DNA of 64,000 bases from Mycobacterium sp. 852014-52450_SCH5900713 (GCF_001667075.1 NZ_LZIL01000033.1:40004-104003); one strand, 5' to 3'; numbered from the stretch's first letter, positions 44,635 to 54,964 are shown. The notes: generated by a model not told the origin, from the sequence alone. Translations and numbers: made by a program.

Positions 44635-45069
44635 TCACGACTCGACAAGGCGCCGAAGGTTTTTCAGGCTCTCGTCCAGGGAACGACCGACCCAGAACGC
44701 CGCCACCCGATCGGCGATCAGGCCGAGCAACCCGCCCTCCGAGCTGTAGGCGAGCCGAAATGTCACCCGGGTTCGGTCCGGCCCGGCGTCGCGCAACCGG
44801 AACCGGCCCCGCTGTGTGACGCCGGTGATGTTGATCCAGGCCAGATCCCGCGCCGCATCGAACTCCACCACTTCGGCGATGCCGCCCACGGGGATCGAGC
44901 CGATCTTCCACAGCACGGTGTAGCGGGCGCCCACCCGCGCCGGGCCATCGGTCAGGGTCTCCCAGCGCTCCAGGTGCGGCAGGAACGACGGGTAGCGATC
45001 CGGGTCGCTGAGCACCTTCCACACGGTGTCGCGGTCCGCATTGACGACGATCCGCCGTTCGACGCGCAT
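44635..45069 (-). CDS. SRPBCC (polyketide cyclase/START-like) protein
   Basis: 144 residues with an SRPBCC ligand-binding fold: IVVNADRDTVWKVLSDPDRYPSFLPHLERW is the typical opening, and an amphipathic C-terminal helix (LIADRVAAFWVGRSLDESL) closes the cavity. No catalytic residue is evident, so it probably binds a lipid or aromatic ligand. Its ATG shares one base with the acyltransferase TGA (TGATG), so the two are translated together. Convergent with the displaced methyltransferase, 7 bp apart. Confidence 0.85.
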   Translation of the reverse strand: MRVERRIVVNADRDTVWKVLSDPDRYPSFLPHLERWETLTDGPARVGARYTVLWKIGSIPVGGIAEVVEFDAARDLAWINITGVTQRGRFRLRDAGPDRTRVTFRLAYSSEGGLLGLIADRVAAFWVGRSLDESLKNLRRLVES

Positions 45070-45902
45070 CAGCCGATCACCGGCAATCGGCGTTCGGCGG
45101 CGAGCCGGTCGACACCGGCCTGCAGGCTGGCGATCACCGCGTCGTACACCGCCTGGTCGTCGTCGTGCACCGTGATCGGCTCCTGCACCTCGATGACGAT
45201 CTTGGCGGGCAACGGGATGTGCCCGAGCAGGTCGCTGACGTTGAGGCCCCACGGCAGCGCCAGCGAGATCGGCACACTCTTGAGCCGGACCACCTTGTCG
45301 AGCAGCAACAGTTTGGCCAGCCACTGCGCGCGGCCGAGGAAGAATGCCGTCTCCTGGCCGCCGACGCTGGCCACCGGAACGATCGGCACGCCGGTTTCCC
45401 GGGCGAGCCGCGCGAAGCCTTTGCGGCCACCGAAGTCGACGACGTGTCGCTGCCAGGACGGGCGGAATACCTCGTAGTCGCCGCCCGGGTACACCAGCAC
45501 GGCGGCGCCGGATTCCAAAGCGAGACGGGCGTTTTCGGGGCTGGCCGCCACGGTCCCGAATTTGCGCAACCAGCGCAGCGGGGGGTAGAGGGTGACCAGG
45601 TTGTGCGCGAGCTGATAGAACGGGCGCTCCACGCCGAAGTACGAGCAGAACGCCAGGGTGAAGACGAAGGTGTCGGGCGGGACGTTGCCGCCGCTGTGGT
45701 TGCCGACCAGCAGCACCGGGCCGTGCGCCGGGATGCGGTCGAGCCTGCGAACGTCGGCCCGGAAATACAGCGACGCCACCAGCCAGGTGCCGGGCAGCTG
45801 GTCTCGGATGAAGTCCGGGTCGCGCTGATCCAGGTCCGCCTTGGGAACGCGGTCCCCGATCTGCCTACCCACCCACCCGATGGCATCCGCGACGCCGGCC
45901 AT
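45069..45902 (-). CDS. 1-acyl-glycerol-3-phosphate acyltransferase-like protein
   Basis: 277 residues of the PlsC/LPLAT superfamily (DGAT-like branch). VLLVGNHSGGN holds the catalytic His but the usual HX4D spacing is stretched (NHSGGNVPPD). VLVYPGGDYEVFRPS is the FPEG-like substrate block, followed by VPIVPVASVGGQET. A hydrophobic N-terminal half suits membrane association. Likely transfers an acyl group in membrane or storage lipid synthesis. First gene of a two-gene unit with the SRPBCC protein. Confidence 0.85.
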   Translation of the reverse strand: MAGVADAIGWVGRQIGDRVPKADLDQRDPDFIRDQLPGTWLVASLYFRADVRRLDRIPAHGPVLLVGNHSGGNVPPDTFVFTLAFCSYFGVERPFYQLAHNLVTLYPPLRWLRKFGTVAASPENARLALESGAAVLVYPGGDYEVFRPSWQRHVVDFGGRKGFARLARETGVPIVPVASVGGQETAFFLGRAQWLAKLLLLDKVVRLKSVPISLALPWGLNVSDLLGHIPLPAKIVIEVQEPITVHDDDQAVYDAVIASLQAGVDRLAAERRLPVIG

Positions 45903-46058
45903 GGTTTCAGCCTGGCACAGCGGAGCCGGCCGGTGCAGGGCCTTTCGTCGCTATCGCGGCGGGCGATGGGTCACCACCGCCGGTGATCGCGGCCGTAGGC
46001 GACCTCGATGGCCGTCCCGCCTCGCGGTGTCGGTGCTGGGGTCTATCGTTGCACCGCA

Positions 46059-49000
46059 ATGGCGCTTCATCTCCACCGTGCCGAACGCACCGATCTCCTT
46101 GCCGACGGTCTCGGCGCCCTGCTGGCAAATCCGCAGACCGACCCGTTCGCCGAAGAACTGGTGCTGGTGCCCGCACGCGGCGTGGAGCGCTGGCTCAGCC
46201 AGCGGCTCTCGCATGTGCTCGGTCGTGCCCGGGGCGGTGACGGCGTGTGCGCCGGAGTGGTATTCCGTAGCCCCGGCTCCCTGATCGCCGAACTCACCGG
46301 CACGGGGGACGAGGATCCGTGGTCACCGGACGCGATGGCCTGGCCGCTGCTGCAGGTGATCGACCGCTCGTTGGATCAGCCGTGGTGCCGCACCCTGGCA
46401 ACGCATTTGGGCCACTTCGCGCCGACGGAGGCGGAGGCCGAGCTGCGCCGCGGCCGCCGCTATTCGGTGGCGCGCCGGCTCGCCGGCCTGTTCGCCTCCT
46501 ACGCCAGGCAACGTCCGAGCCTGCTGGCCGATTGGCTGGCGGGCGATCCGAGTGGCATCGACCCCGACCTGGCCTGGCAACCGGAGCTCTGGCGGGCACT
46601 GGTGGCCGCCGTGCCCGCCGATCCCCCGCACATCCGCCACCAGAAGACCCTCGCCGGGTTGCGCGAAGGCCGGGCCGACCTGCCGGCGCGGCTGTCCCTG
46701 TTCGGCCATACCCGGTTGGCGTGCACCGACGTGGAGCTGCTGGACGCGTTGTCCGCCCACCACGAGTTGCACCTGTGGCTGCCGCATCCCAGCGACCAAT
46801 CGTGGCGCGCGCTGGCCGGCGCCCGGGGTGCCATCCCCCGCCGCGCGGACACCGGCCATCGCACCGTGGGCCATCCGCTGCTGGCCACGCTCGGGCGGGA
46901 CCTGCGTGAACTTCAGCGCGGCCTGCCCGCCGATCCGCAGACCGACGAGCATCTCCCCGCGCCGGAACGTCCCGACACGCTGCTCGGCTGGCTGCAGTCC
47001 GACATCGCCGCGAATGCCGTTCGGCCGCGAGGGCGTAACCTCGCGGACGATGACCGCTCCGTGCAGGTACACAACTGCCACGGCCCGGCACGCCAGGTCG
47101 ACGTGCTGCGCGAGGTGTTGCTCGGCCTGCTGCAGGACGACCCGACGCTGGAGCCGCGCGACATCCTGGTGATGTGCCCGGACATCGAGACGTACGCGCC
47201 GCTGATCGTCGCCGATTTCGGGCTGGGCGACGTGGTGCACGGCGCGCATCCCGCGCATCGGTTGCGGGTGCGGCTCGCGGATCGCTCTCCGCTGCAGACC
47301 AATCCGCTGCTCGGCGTGGCCTCGCGGTTGCTGGCGCTGGCCGGCAGCCGGGTGACGGCCAGCGAGGTGCTCGACTTCGCCGAGGTGGCACCCGTGCGCG
47401 CCCGCTTCGATTTCACCGACGATGACCTGGAGGCCATCACCCGCTGGGTCCGGCAGGCCAACATCCGGTGGGGGTTCGACCAGGAGCATCGGCGCCCGTA
47501 CCACGTCGACTTCGTGCACAACACTTGGCGTTTCGGCATCGACCGGGTGCTGGCCGGCGTCGCGATGTCCGACGACTCGCACGCCTGGCTGGACGCGACA
47601 TTGCCCCTCGACGATGTCAGCAGCAACCGCGTCCAATTGGCCGGCCAGTTCGCCGAATTCGTGGAACGGCTGCAACATACGGTCGACTCGCTCACCGGCG
47701 CGCGGCCGTTGCGCGACTGGTTGGCTGCGCTGGCCGACGGTATCGAGCTGCTGACGCGCATCGACGATTCGGACCTGTGGCAAACCAGTCAGATGCACCG
47801 GGAGTTCGCCTCGACGCTGGCCGACGCCGGACCGCACGCCGGCACGATGCTGCGGCTGCCCGACATCCGGGCACTGCTCGAGGGGCGCCTCGCCGGGCGC
47901 CCGACACGGGCCAACTTCCGCAGCGGCACGCTGACGGTCTGCACCATGGTCCCGATGCGCTCGGTGCCGCACCGGGTGGTGTGCCTGGTGGGCCTCGACG
48001 ACGGCGTGTTCCCACGGCTCGGCGTCGTCGACGGCGACGACGCGCTGGCCCGCGACCCGATGACCGGCGAACGTGACATCCGTTCGGAGGACCGGCAATT
48101 GCTGCTGGACGCCATCGGCGCGGCCACCGAGAAGCTGGTGATCACCTACACCGGCGCCAACGAGTACTCGGGCCAGCCGCGCCCGCCCGCGGTGCCGCTG
48201 GCCGAGCTCCTGGACACCCTGGACATGACCGCGTCGAGCGAGAAGACGGGCAAGGTTCGCGGGCGCATCGTCGTCGAGCATCCGTTGCAGCCCTTCGACG
48301 TTCGCAACGTGATCCCGGGAAAGCTGGTGCCGAAGGTTCCCTTCAGCTTCGACCCGACCGTGCTGCGGGCGGCGCGGGCCGCCGCGGGCGATCGCGGCGA
48401 AGCGCCCAAGTTCATTTCGGGACCGCTGCCGGCACCGCCGGCCGAGGACGTCATCCTCGCCGACCTCGTGAGCTTCTTCAAGGACCCGGTCAAGGGCTTC
48501 TTCCGCGCCCTGGAGTTCACGCTGCCGCGGGATGTCGATGGCGTGCAGGACGCCATGCCCGTCGACCTCGACGGCCTCGAGGAGTGGACGGTCGGCGACC
48601 GGATGCTGAGCGACATCCTGCGCGGGTGGACACCGGACGACGCCCGGCAGGCCGAATGGCGGCGGGGGACCCTGCCACCGGGACAACTGGGCTGGCGCAG
48701 GGCAACCGAGATTCGCGATCAGGCCGCCCTGCTGGCGGCCGCCGCGCAGCAGCACCGGCGGGCCGACGCCCGCGCGTACGACGTCGACATCGATCTCGGC
48801 TCCGGACGGCGGCTCACGGGCACGGTGGCGCCGGTGTACGCGGAGCGGCTGGTGTCGGTGACCTACTCCAAGCTGGACGGCAAGCATCTGCTCGAGTCGT
48901 GGATTCCCTTGCTGGCGTTGATCGCTCACGACCCCGACCGCGACTGGTCGGCGGTGTGCATCGGCCGCCTCAAGAGGGGCACCACCCCGCGTGTGGAGGG

Positions 49001-49358
49001 TCTCGGGCGGCCACACGAGGACGCCCTGGCGGTGCTGCGTGAGCTGGTGACGATCTACGACGCCGGGCGCCGGGAGCCGATTCCGTTGCCCATCAAGACA
49101 TCCTATGCATGGGCGGCCGCCCGGCACTGCGGCGACGATCCGCTGCGCGAGGCGCAATACCGGTGGAAATCCAGCGAGCGGTATCCCGCGGAGGACTCCG
49201 CACCCGCACACGTGCGCGCGTGGGGCAAGAACGCGCGGCTGACCGAACTGATGGGGCCGCCGCGCCCGGGTGAGGAGCACGACGGCGAAGACACCCGGCT
49301 GGGCGCGTACGCCGCCCGGGTTTGGCTGCCGATGCTGCGTGCCGAAAGGAAGCCTTGA
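46059..49358 (+). CDS. recC: Exonuclease V subunit RecC
   Basis: 1099 residues, close to M. tuberculosis RecC (1097). It recognises Chi-like sites and scaffolds the complex; its helicase and nuclease folds are degenerate as in all RecC. Conserved parts seen: MALHLHRAERTDLLADGLG, VQVHNCHGPARQVDVLREVLL, LVGLDDGVFPR, and the late VTYSKLDGKHLLESWIPLLAL. ATG 46059 is preferred over upstream codons because it starts the conserved N-terminus. The recC-recB-recD order with 1-base or overlapping junctions makes it the head of the operon. Confidence 0.96.
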   Translation: MALHLHRAERTDLLADGLGALLANPQTDPFAEELVLVPARGVERWLSQRLSHVLGRARGGDGVCAGVVFRSPGSLIAELTGTGDEDPWSPDAMAWPLLQVIDRSLDQPWCRTLATHLGHFAPTEAEAELRRGRRYSVARRLAGLFASYARQRPSLLADWLAGDPSGIDPDLAWQPELWRALVAAVPADPPHIRHQKTLAGLREGRADLPARLSLFGHTRLACTDVELLDALSAHHELHLWLPHPSDQSWRALAGARGAIPRRADTGHRTVGHPLLATLGRDLRELQRGLPADPQTDEHLPAPERPDTLLGWLQSDIAANAVRPRGRNLADDDRSVQVHNCHGPARQVDVLREVLLGLLQDDPTLEPRDILVMCPDIETYAPLIVADFGLGDVVHGAHPAHRLRVRLADRSPLQTNPLLGVASRLLALAGSRVTASEVLDFAEVAPVRARFDFTDDDLEAITRWVRQANIRWGFDQEHRRPYHVDFVHNTWRFGIDRVLAGVAMSDDSHAWLDATLPLDDVSSNRVQLAGQFAEFVERLQHTVDSLTGARPLRDWLAALADGIELLTRIDDSDLWQTSQMHREFASTLADAGPHAGTMLRLPDIRALLEGRLAGRPTRANFRSGTLTVCTMVPMRSVPHRVVCLVGLDDGVFPRLGVVDGDDALARDPMTGERDIRSEDRQLLLDAIGAATEKLVITYTGANEYSGQPRPPAVPLAELLDTLDMTASSEKTGKVRGRIVVEHPLQPFDVRNVIPGKLVPKVPFSFDPTVLRAARAAAGDRGEAPKFISGPLPAPPAEDVILADLVSFFKDPVKGFFRALEFTLPRDVDGVQDAMPVDLDGLEEWTVGDRMLSDILRGWTPDDARQAEWRRGTLPPGQLGWRRATEIRDQAALLAAAAQQHRRADARAYDVDIDLGSGRRLTGTVAPVYAERLVSVTYSKLDGKHLLESWIPLLALIAHDPDRDWSAVCIGRLKRGTTPRVEGLGRPHEDALAVLRELVTIYDAGRREPIPLPIKTSYAWAAARHCGDDPLREAQYRWKSSERYPAEDSAPAHVRAWGKNARLTELMGPPRPGEEHDGEDTRLGAYAARVWLPMLRAERKP

Positions 49359-49359
49359 G

Positions 49360-52300
49360 ATGAGGCCGGTGATCGAGCGGTTCGACCTGCTCGGGCCGCT
49401 GCCCGCCGATCGGTCCACCACCGTGTTGCAGGCCAGCGCGGGCACCGGCAAGACGTTCGCGCTGGCGGGCCTGGTCACCCGCTACGTCGCCGAGGGCGTG
49501 GCGACGCTGGACCAGATGTTGCTCATCACGTTCGGCCGGGCCGCCAGCCAGGAGCTGCGGGAGCGCGTGCGCGGCCAAATGGTCGAGGCGGTGGCCGCTT
49601 TCGACGACGGTGCCGGCGCCAATGAGTTGGTGGCTCATCTTCTGGAGGGCACCGACGAGCAGCGCGCGGCGCGCACGCAGCGCCTCCGCGACGCGCTGGC
49701 GCGCTTCGACGCGGCGACGATCGCCACCACGCACCAGTTCTGCCAGCTGGTGTTGAAGTCGCTGGGCGTAGCCGGCGACACCGCCGCGAACGTGACGCTA
49801 CTGGAGAGCCTCGACGAGCTGATCGTGGAAATCGTCGACGACCTCTACCTCGCGCACTTCGGACAGGAGCGCGACGATCCGGCGCTGGGTTACCGCGAGG
49901 CGCTCCGGCTGGCGCGCGAGGTCGTCAGGAATCCCTCGACGCAGTTGCGGCCGCGCGACCCCGAGCCCGGCTCGCGGGCGGCCGTGTGCGTAGCCTTCGC
50001 GAAAGACGTTCTCGCGGAACTCGACACGCGCAAGCGGCGGCTGGGGGTCCTCGACTACGACGACCTGCTGAGCCGGCTCGCCGATGCGCTGGCCACCGAC
50101 GACTCCCCCGCGCGGGTCCGCATGCATCACCGCTGGCCGATCGTCATGGTCGACGAGTTCCAGGACACCGACCCGGTGCAGTGGCAGGTGATCGACCGCG
50201 CGTTCAGCGGGCGCTCGACGGTGATCCTCATCGGCGATCCCAAGCAGGCCATCTACGCGTTTCGCGGCGGCGACATCGCGACGTATCTGCGGGCGGCCGA
50301 GACGGCGGGTGAGAAGAAGACGCTGGCCGTCAATTGGCGCAGCGACTCGGCCCTCATCGATCGGCTGCAGGTGGTGCTGCGCGGCGCCCAACTCGGCGAC
50401 CCCGCGATCGTGGTGGACGACGTCGACGCCTACCACCGGGGTCACCGGCTCGCCGGAGCCCCGCGCAATGACCCGTTCCGGTTGCGGGTGGTGCAACGAG
50501 AAACGTTGGGCCGTCGCGGGGTTCAAAACCTGCCCATCGACGAGTTGCGGGCGCACATCGGCGCCGACCTGGCGGCCGACGTCCGCGCATTGCTGGCGAG
50601 CGGCGCCAAGTTCGACAGCGAGCCGCTGCAGGCCCGCGACATCGCCGTGATCGTGGAGAAACACAAGGACGCCGCCGCCTGCTTCAAGGCGCTCTGCGAC
50701 GCGGGCGTTCCGGCGGTATACACGGGCGACTCCGACGTGTTCTCCTCGGACGCCGCCGAGGACTGGCTCTGCCTCCTGGAGGCGTTCGACCAACCGCACC
50801 GGCCCGGCATGGTGCGCGCCGCGGCGGCGACGATGTTCTTCGGCGAGACCGCGGAATCGTTGGCGGCCGGCGGTGACGCCCTGACCGACCGGGTCGCGGA
50901 AACGTTGCGGGAGTGGGCCGGTCACGCGCGCGAACGCGGCGTTGCGGCCATCTTCGAGGCCGCGCAGCTGTCGGGCGTCGGCGATCGCGTGCTGTCCGCC
51001 CACGGCGGCGAACGCCACATGACCGACCTGGCACACATCGCGCAGTTGCTGCAGGAGGTCGCGCACCGGGAGCGCTCCAGCCTGCCCGCGCTCCGCGACT
51101 GGCTGCGCAGGCGACGCGACGAACGTGGCGGCGCGCCCGAACGCAACCGGCGCCTGGACAGTGACGCGGCAGCCGTTCAGGTCATGACGGTCTTCGTGAG
51201 CAAGGGCCTGCAATACCCGATCGTGTATCTGCCGTTCGCGTTCAACCGCAATACCCAGGACCGCGATGTGGTGCTCTTCCATGACGAGGGCGTGCGCTGC
51301 CTGCACATCGGCGGGAAGGACAGTCCGGACTTCCACACCGTCGAGAGGCTGGGCCGCCAGGAGGACGCCAGCGACGACAGCCGGCTGACCTATGTCGCGC
51401 TGACCCGCGCCCAGGCGCAGGTCGTGGCGTGGTGGTCGCCGGCATTCGACGAGCCCAACGGCGGACTGTCGCGGCTCCTGCGCGGCCGCCGACCGGGAGA
51501 GGCCTTCGTACCCGACCGATGCGAACCGGCCAAGATCTCCGACGACGACGCGATGGCCCGATTGCGCGAATGGGAGGCGGCGGGCGGTCCGGTGATCGAG
51601 CGGTCGGTGGTGGGCGCGGCGCCGTCCGTGCCGCCCGAGCCGGTGCCGTCCGGCCTGGACAGCCGCCACTTTCACCGCGGCATCGACACGGGGTGGCGAC
51701 GCACCTCGTACTCCGGCCTGATCCGGGTGGCGGAGACCTTCGGGTCGATCGGGGTGAGCAGCGAGCCGGAGGTCACCGAACTGGACGACGAAGCCGGTGA
51801 TATTCCGTTGGCCCAGACCGTATCCGGGCCGGAAGTGCCGTCGCCGATGGCGGACCTGCCGATGGGCGCGAAGTTCGGCACGCTGGTGCACGCCGTGCTG
51901 GAGACGACCGACCCGTTGGCCACCGACCTGGCCGCCGAGTTGGAGTCGCACATCCGCGGCCACTCGGTGTGGTGGCCGGTCGACGTGCCCCCGGATGTGC
52001 TGGCGGCGGCCATGGTACCCATGCACGACACGCCGTTGGGTCCGCTGGCCGGTGATCTGACCCTGCGCCGGATCGGGCTCCGGGATCGGTTGCGCGAGTT
52101 GGACTTCGAATTCCCGCTGGTAGGCGGCGATCTACGCTCGACCTCGCCCGAGATCCGTCTGGCGGACATGGGCGCGCTACTGCGCGCGCACCTTCCGGCC
52201 GACGACGCGCTGGCGTCCTATGCCGATCGGTTGATCAGCCGCCCCCTTGGTGATCAGCCGTTGCGCGGCTATCTCACCGGCTCCGTCGACGCCGTGCTGC

Positions 52301-52671
52301 GCGTGCCCGACGGCGCGGCGCACCGCTATCTGGTGGTCGACTACAAAACCAACTGGCTCGGCGATCCCGACCGGCCGCTGACGTCCGCCGATTACGAGCG
52401 GCCACGGCTGGTCGAGGCGATGCTGCACTCGGACTACCCGCTGCAGGCGCTGCTGTACAGCGTTGTGCTGCACCGGTTCCTGCGGTGGCGGCTGCCCGAC
52501 TACGACCCGGCCCGGCATCTGGGCGGGGTCCTCTACCTCTTCGTGCGCGGGATGTGCGGCGCGGCCACACCCGTGGCCGACGGTCACCCCGCGGGGGTGT
52601 TCAGCTGGCGGCCGCCGTCGTCGTTGGTAGCCGAATTGTCGGACCTGCTCGACGGGAGGGCGGTCGCTTGA
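49360..52671 (+). CDS. recB: Exonuclease V subunit RecB
   Basis: 1103 residues. Helicase-nuclease subunit: Walker A ASAGTGKT at 25-32, LLITFGRAASQELRERVRG, Walker B VDEFQDTDPVQW, GDPKQAIYAFRGGD, TVFVSKGLQYPIVYLPFAF and YVALTRAQAQVVAW. The nuclease domain near the C-terminus has LVVDYKTNWLGD with the catalytic Asp-Lys pair. AAAGGAAG precedes ATG 49360, which lies 1 base after the recC stop. In mycobacteria RecBCD is reported to serve single-strand annealing, with AdnAB doing the resection for homologous recombination. Confidence 0.97.
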   Translation: MRPVIERFDLLGPLPADRSTTVLQASAGTGKTFALAGLVTRYVAEGVATLDQMLLITFGRAASQELRERVRGQMVEAVAAFDDGAGANELVAHLLEGTDEQRAARTQRLRDALARFDAATIATTHQFCQLVLKSLGVAGDTAANVTLLESLDELIVEIVDDLYLAHFGQERDDPALGYREALRLAREVVRNPSTQLRPRDPEPGSRAAVCVAFAKDVLAELDTRKRRLGVLDYDDLLSRLADALATDDSPARVRMHHRWPIVMVDEFQDTDPVQWQVIDRAFSGRSTVILIGDPKQAIYAFRGGDIATYLRAAETAGEKKTLAVNWRSDSALIDRLQVVLRGAQLGDPAIVVDDVDAYHRGHRLAGAPRNDPFRLRVVQRETLGRRGVQNLPIDELRAHIGADLAADVRALLASGAKFDSEPLQARDIAVIVEKHKDAAACFKALCDAGVPAVYTGDSDVFSSDAAEDWLCLLEAFDQPHRPGMVRAAAATMFFGETAESLAAGGDALTDRVAETLREWAGHARERGVAAIFEAAQLSGVGDRVLSAHGGERHMTDLAHIAQLLQEVAHRERSSLPALRDWLRRRRDERGGAPERNRRLDSDAAAVQVMTVFVSKGLQYPIVYLPFAFNRNTQDRDVVLFHDEGVRCLHIGGKDSPDFHTVERLGRQEDASDDSRLTYVALTRAQAQVVAWWSPAFDEPNGGLSRLLRGRRPGEAFVPDRCEPAKISDDDAMARLREWEAAGGPVIERSVVGAAPSVPPEPVPSGLDSRHFHRGIDTGWRRTSYSGLIRVAETFGSIGVSSEPEVTELDDEAGDIPLAQTVSGPEVPSPMADLPMGAKFGTLVHAVLETTDPLATDLAAELESHIRGHSVWWPVDVPPDVLAAAMVPMHDTPLGPLAGDLTLRRIGLRDRLRELDFEFPLVGGDLRSTSPEIRLADMGALLRAHLPADDALASYADRLISRPLGDQPLRGYLTGSVDAVLRVPDGAAHRYLVVDYKTNWLGDPDRPLTSADYERPRLVEAMLHSDYPLQALLYSVVLHRFLRWRLPDYDPARHLGGVLYLFVRGMCGAATPVADGHPAGVFSWRPPSSLVAELSDLLDGRAVA

Positions 52672-54395
52672 CGCTGGAGACGATCGCCGCCGAGGGCATG
52701 CTGCGCACGTACACCGAGGCCGGCGTCTTCGAGGCCGCCGATGTCCATGTGGCGCGGCGGCTTACGACGCTCGCAGGCGAGCCCGACGAGCGGGTGGCCC
52801 TGGCGGTCGCGCTGCTGGTGCGCGCGCTGCGGGGCGGGTCGGTGTGCGTGGACCTGCGGGCGGTTGCCGCGCAAGTCGGCGATGCGGACCTGCCCTGGCC
52901 CGATGCCGACGAGTGGATGGCCGCCGTGCGGTGCAGTCCGCTGCTCGGCTCTCCGCCGGTGCTGCGACTGTTCGGGGAACTGGTGTACCTGGACCGGTAC
53001 TGGCTCGAGGAGGAGCAGGTGTGCGCCGACCTGCTCGCGCTCTCCGTTCCCCGGGCGAAAGGCGATGCGTCCGCCCTCGAGCGGCTCTTTCCACCCGGAT
53101 ATGACGAGCAACGCGCGGCCGCCGAAATCGCGGTCTCGCAAGCGGTTACCGTGCTGACGGGCGGGCCGGGCACCGGCAAGACCACCACGGTGGCGCGGCT
53201 GCTTGCCGTGCTGGCCGGGCAGGCCGAGCTTGGTGGCCGCCCGCGGCCCCGGATCGCGCTGGCCGCGCCGACCGGCAAGGCGGCGGCGCGGCTCGCCGAG
53301 GCGGTGGCCGCCGAGGTGCAGCGGCTGGACGCCGCGGACCGGGCGCGCCTGATGGGCCTGCCGGCGACGACGCTGCATCGGCTGCTGGGCTCGCGGCCGG
53401 ATACGTCGGTGCGATTCAAGCACAATCGCGGCAACCGGCTGCCGCACGACGTCATCGTCGTGGACGAGACGTCGATGGTGTCGCTGACGATGATGGCCCG
53501 CCTGCTGGAGGCGGTACGGCCCGATACGCGGCTGATCCTGGTGGGCGATCCCGACCAGCTCGCCTCGGTGGAAGCCGGCGCGGTGCTGGCCGATCTGGTG
53601 GACGGGCTCGCCACCCGCGACGACGTGCGGGTCGCGGCCCTGCGCACGCCGCATCGCTTCGGCGAGTCGATCGGTGCGCTGGCCGAAGCGATCCGGGTCG
53701 GCGATGCCGACCGCGTGCTGGAGTTGCTGCGGGCCGGCGGCGACCACGTCGAGTGGGTCGACTCCGACGGGCCGACCGACCGGCTGCGCGCGGTCCTGGT
53801 TCCGCACGCGCTGAGGGTGCGGGAGGCCGCGGTGCTCGGCGCCACCGGGGCGGCGTTGGCGACGCTCGACGAGCACCGGCTGTTGTGCGCGCACCGGCAC
53901 GGGCCGTACGGGGTGTCGCACTGGAACCGGCAGGTGGAGCGCTGGCTCGCCGACGAGACGGGTCAGCCCATATCGTCGCCGTGGTATGCCGGTCGGCCAG
54001 TCCTGGTGACCGCCAACGACTATGGGCTCAAGGTCTATAACGGGGATGCCGGGGTGGTCGTTGTCGGCAGCGACGGGCTTCGGGCCGTCATCGCCGGCGC
54101 CGGCGGGGCGCTGAGCTTCGCGACCAGCCGGCTCACCGACATCGAGACCATGCATGCGATGACGATCCACAAGAGCCAGGGCAGCCAGGCCGACGAGGTG
54201 ACGGTGCTGATGCCGCCGGAGGATTCGCGGCTGCTGACCCGCGAATTGTTCTACACGGCCGTGACGCGGGCGAAGACCAAGGTCCGGGTGGCAGGTTCCG
54301 AGGATTCCGTGCGCGCGGCCATCGAGCGCCGCGCCGTGCGCGCGACCGGACTGGCACAGCGGCTGCGCGCCTCAAGTCAGGGCGATGTCACCTAG
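52668..54395 (+). CDS. recD: Exonuclease V subunit RecD
   Basis: 575 residues, the same as M. tuberculosis RecD. 5'-3' SF1B helicase: GGPGTGKT at 165-172, VVDETSMVSLTM as motif II, GDPDQLASVEAGAVL, and late MTIHKSQGSQADEVTVL and YTAVTRAKTKV. The start is TTG 52668, overlapping the recB stop (TTGA), with GGGAGGG 7 bases upstream. The stop TAG overlaps the convergent phospholipase D-like stop within a CTAG palindrome. Confidence 0.96.
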   Translation: MTLETIAAEGMLRTYTEAGVFEAADVHVARRLTTLAGEPDERVALAVALLVRALRGGSVCVDLRAVAAQVGDADLPWPDADEWMAAVRCSPLLGSPPVLRLFGELVYLDRYWLEEEQVCADLLALSVPRAKGDASALERLFPPGYDEQRAAAEIAVSQAVTVLTGGPGTGKTTTVARLLAVLAGQAELGGRPRPRIALAAPTGKAAARLAEAVAAEVQRLDAADRARLMGLPATTLHRLLGSRPDTSVRFKHNRGNRLPHDVIVVDETSMVSLTMMARLLEAVRPDTRLILVGDPDQLASVEAGAVLADLVDGLATRDDVRVAALRTPHRFGESIGALAEAIRVGDADRVLELLRAGGDHVEWVDSDGPTDRLRAVLVPHALRVREAAVLGATGAALATLDEHRLLCAHRHGPYGVSHWNRQVERWLADETGQPISSPWYAGRPVLVTANDYGLKVYNGDAGVVVVGSDGLRAVIAGAGGALSFATSRLTDIETMHAMTIHKSQGSQADEVTVLMPPEDSRLLTRELFYTAVTRAKTKVRVAGSEDSVRAAIERRAVRATGLAQRLRASSQGDVT

Positions 54396-54952
54396 GGCGC
54401 GCCGCCGGATTGCGCCTTGGCCGCCATCTGCTTGAGCATGCCGTCGTGAATGATGTCGATCCGCGACCGGGCTTCCGCGCACACGTACGGGTCCCGGATC
54501 ACGGTGAGCTGGTTGTCCTGCTTGGACTCTCCGCCGGTGGACCAGTTGGTCGAACCGGTGATGACGTCGACGCCGTCGATGATCACCATCTTCAGGTGCA
54601 TGATCGCCGACTTCTCGCTGTGACCGATCGCGATGCTGTTGCCGGTCTTGTCGTTGAGCCACGGGGCAAGCAGAGCACGCTCGGACTTGCCCGCGGCTTG
54701 AGTGGAGTCGAGACTCATTTGCACATAGATCTTTTCGTCGTTCAGCGACGACTGCAGCACCGAATTCAGTTCGGTGTCATCGTAGCCGTACATCGCGACC
54801 ACGATGCTCTTGTCGGCCGACGTCAACAAATCCTTGAGCGCCTCATGCACACGGTCGACCGGGCTGTAGAACGTTCGCGTGTTGTCGGGATAGCCGGGCG
54901 GAAACGGCGCGGCTTTGTACTGGTCGAGAGTGGTCAGCGAACTGAGCGCCAT
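54392..54952 (-). CDS. Phospholipase D-like protein with a single HKD motif
   Basis: 186 residues. One PLD motif: H119-x-K121-x4-D126 in MHLKMVIID, followed by GSTNWS. Single-motif members (Nuc/Zuc-like) dimerise to build one active site, and several are nucleases. An N-terminal FYSPVDRVHEALKDLLTSADKSIVVAMYGYDD matches the domain start. No signal peptide. AAAGGAG precedes ATG 54952, only 12 bases after the DUF2235 gene, so it is probably co-transcribed with it. Substrate could be lipid or DNA. Confidence 0.88.
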   Translation of the reverse strand: MALSSLTTLDQYKAAPFPPGYPDNTRTFYSPVDRVHEALKDLLTSADKSIVVAMYGYDDTELNSVLQSSLNDEKIYVQMSLDSTQAAGKSERALLAPWLNDKTGNSIAIGHSEKSAIMHLKMVIIDGVDVITGSTNWSTGGESKQDNQLTVIRDPYVCAEARSRIDIIHDGMLKQMAAKAQSGGAP

Positions 54953-54964
54953 GGCGTTTCTCCT

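Noticed and set aside
46323..49478. 1051-residue minus-strand frame over recC
   Set aside because: Antisense shadow; recC motifs on the plus strand are unambiguous. The same applies to 49798-52026 over recB and 61467-63029 over the GH92 gene.
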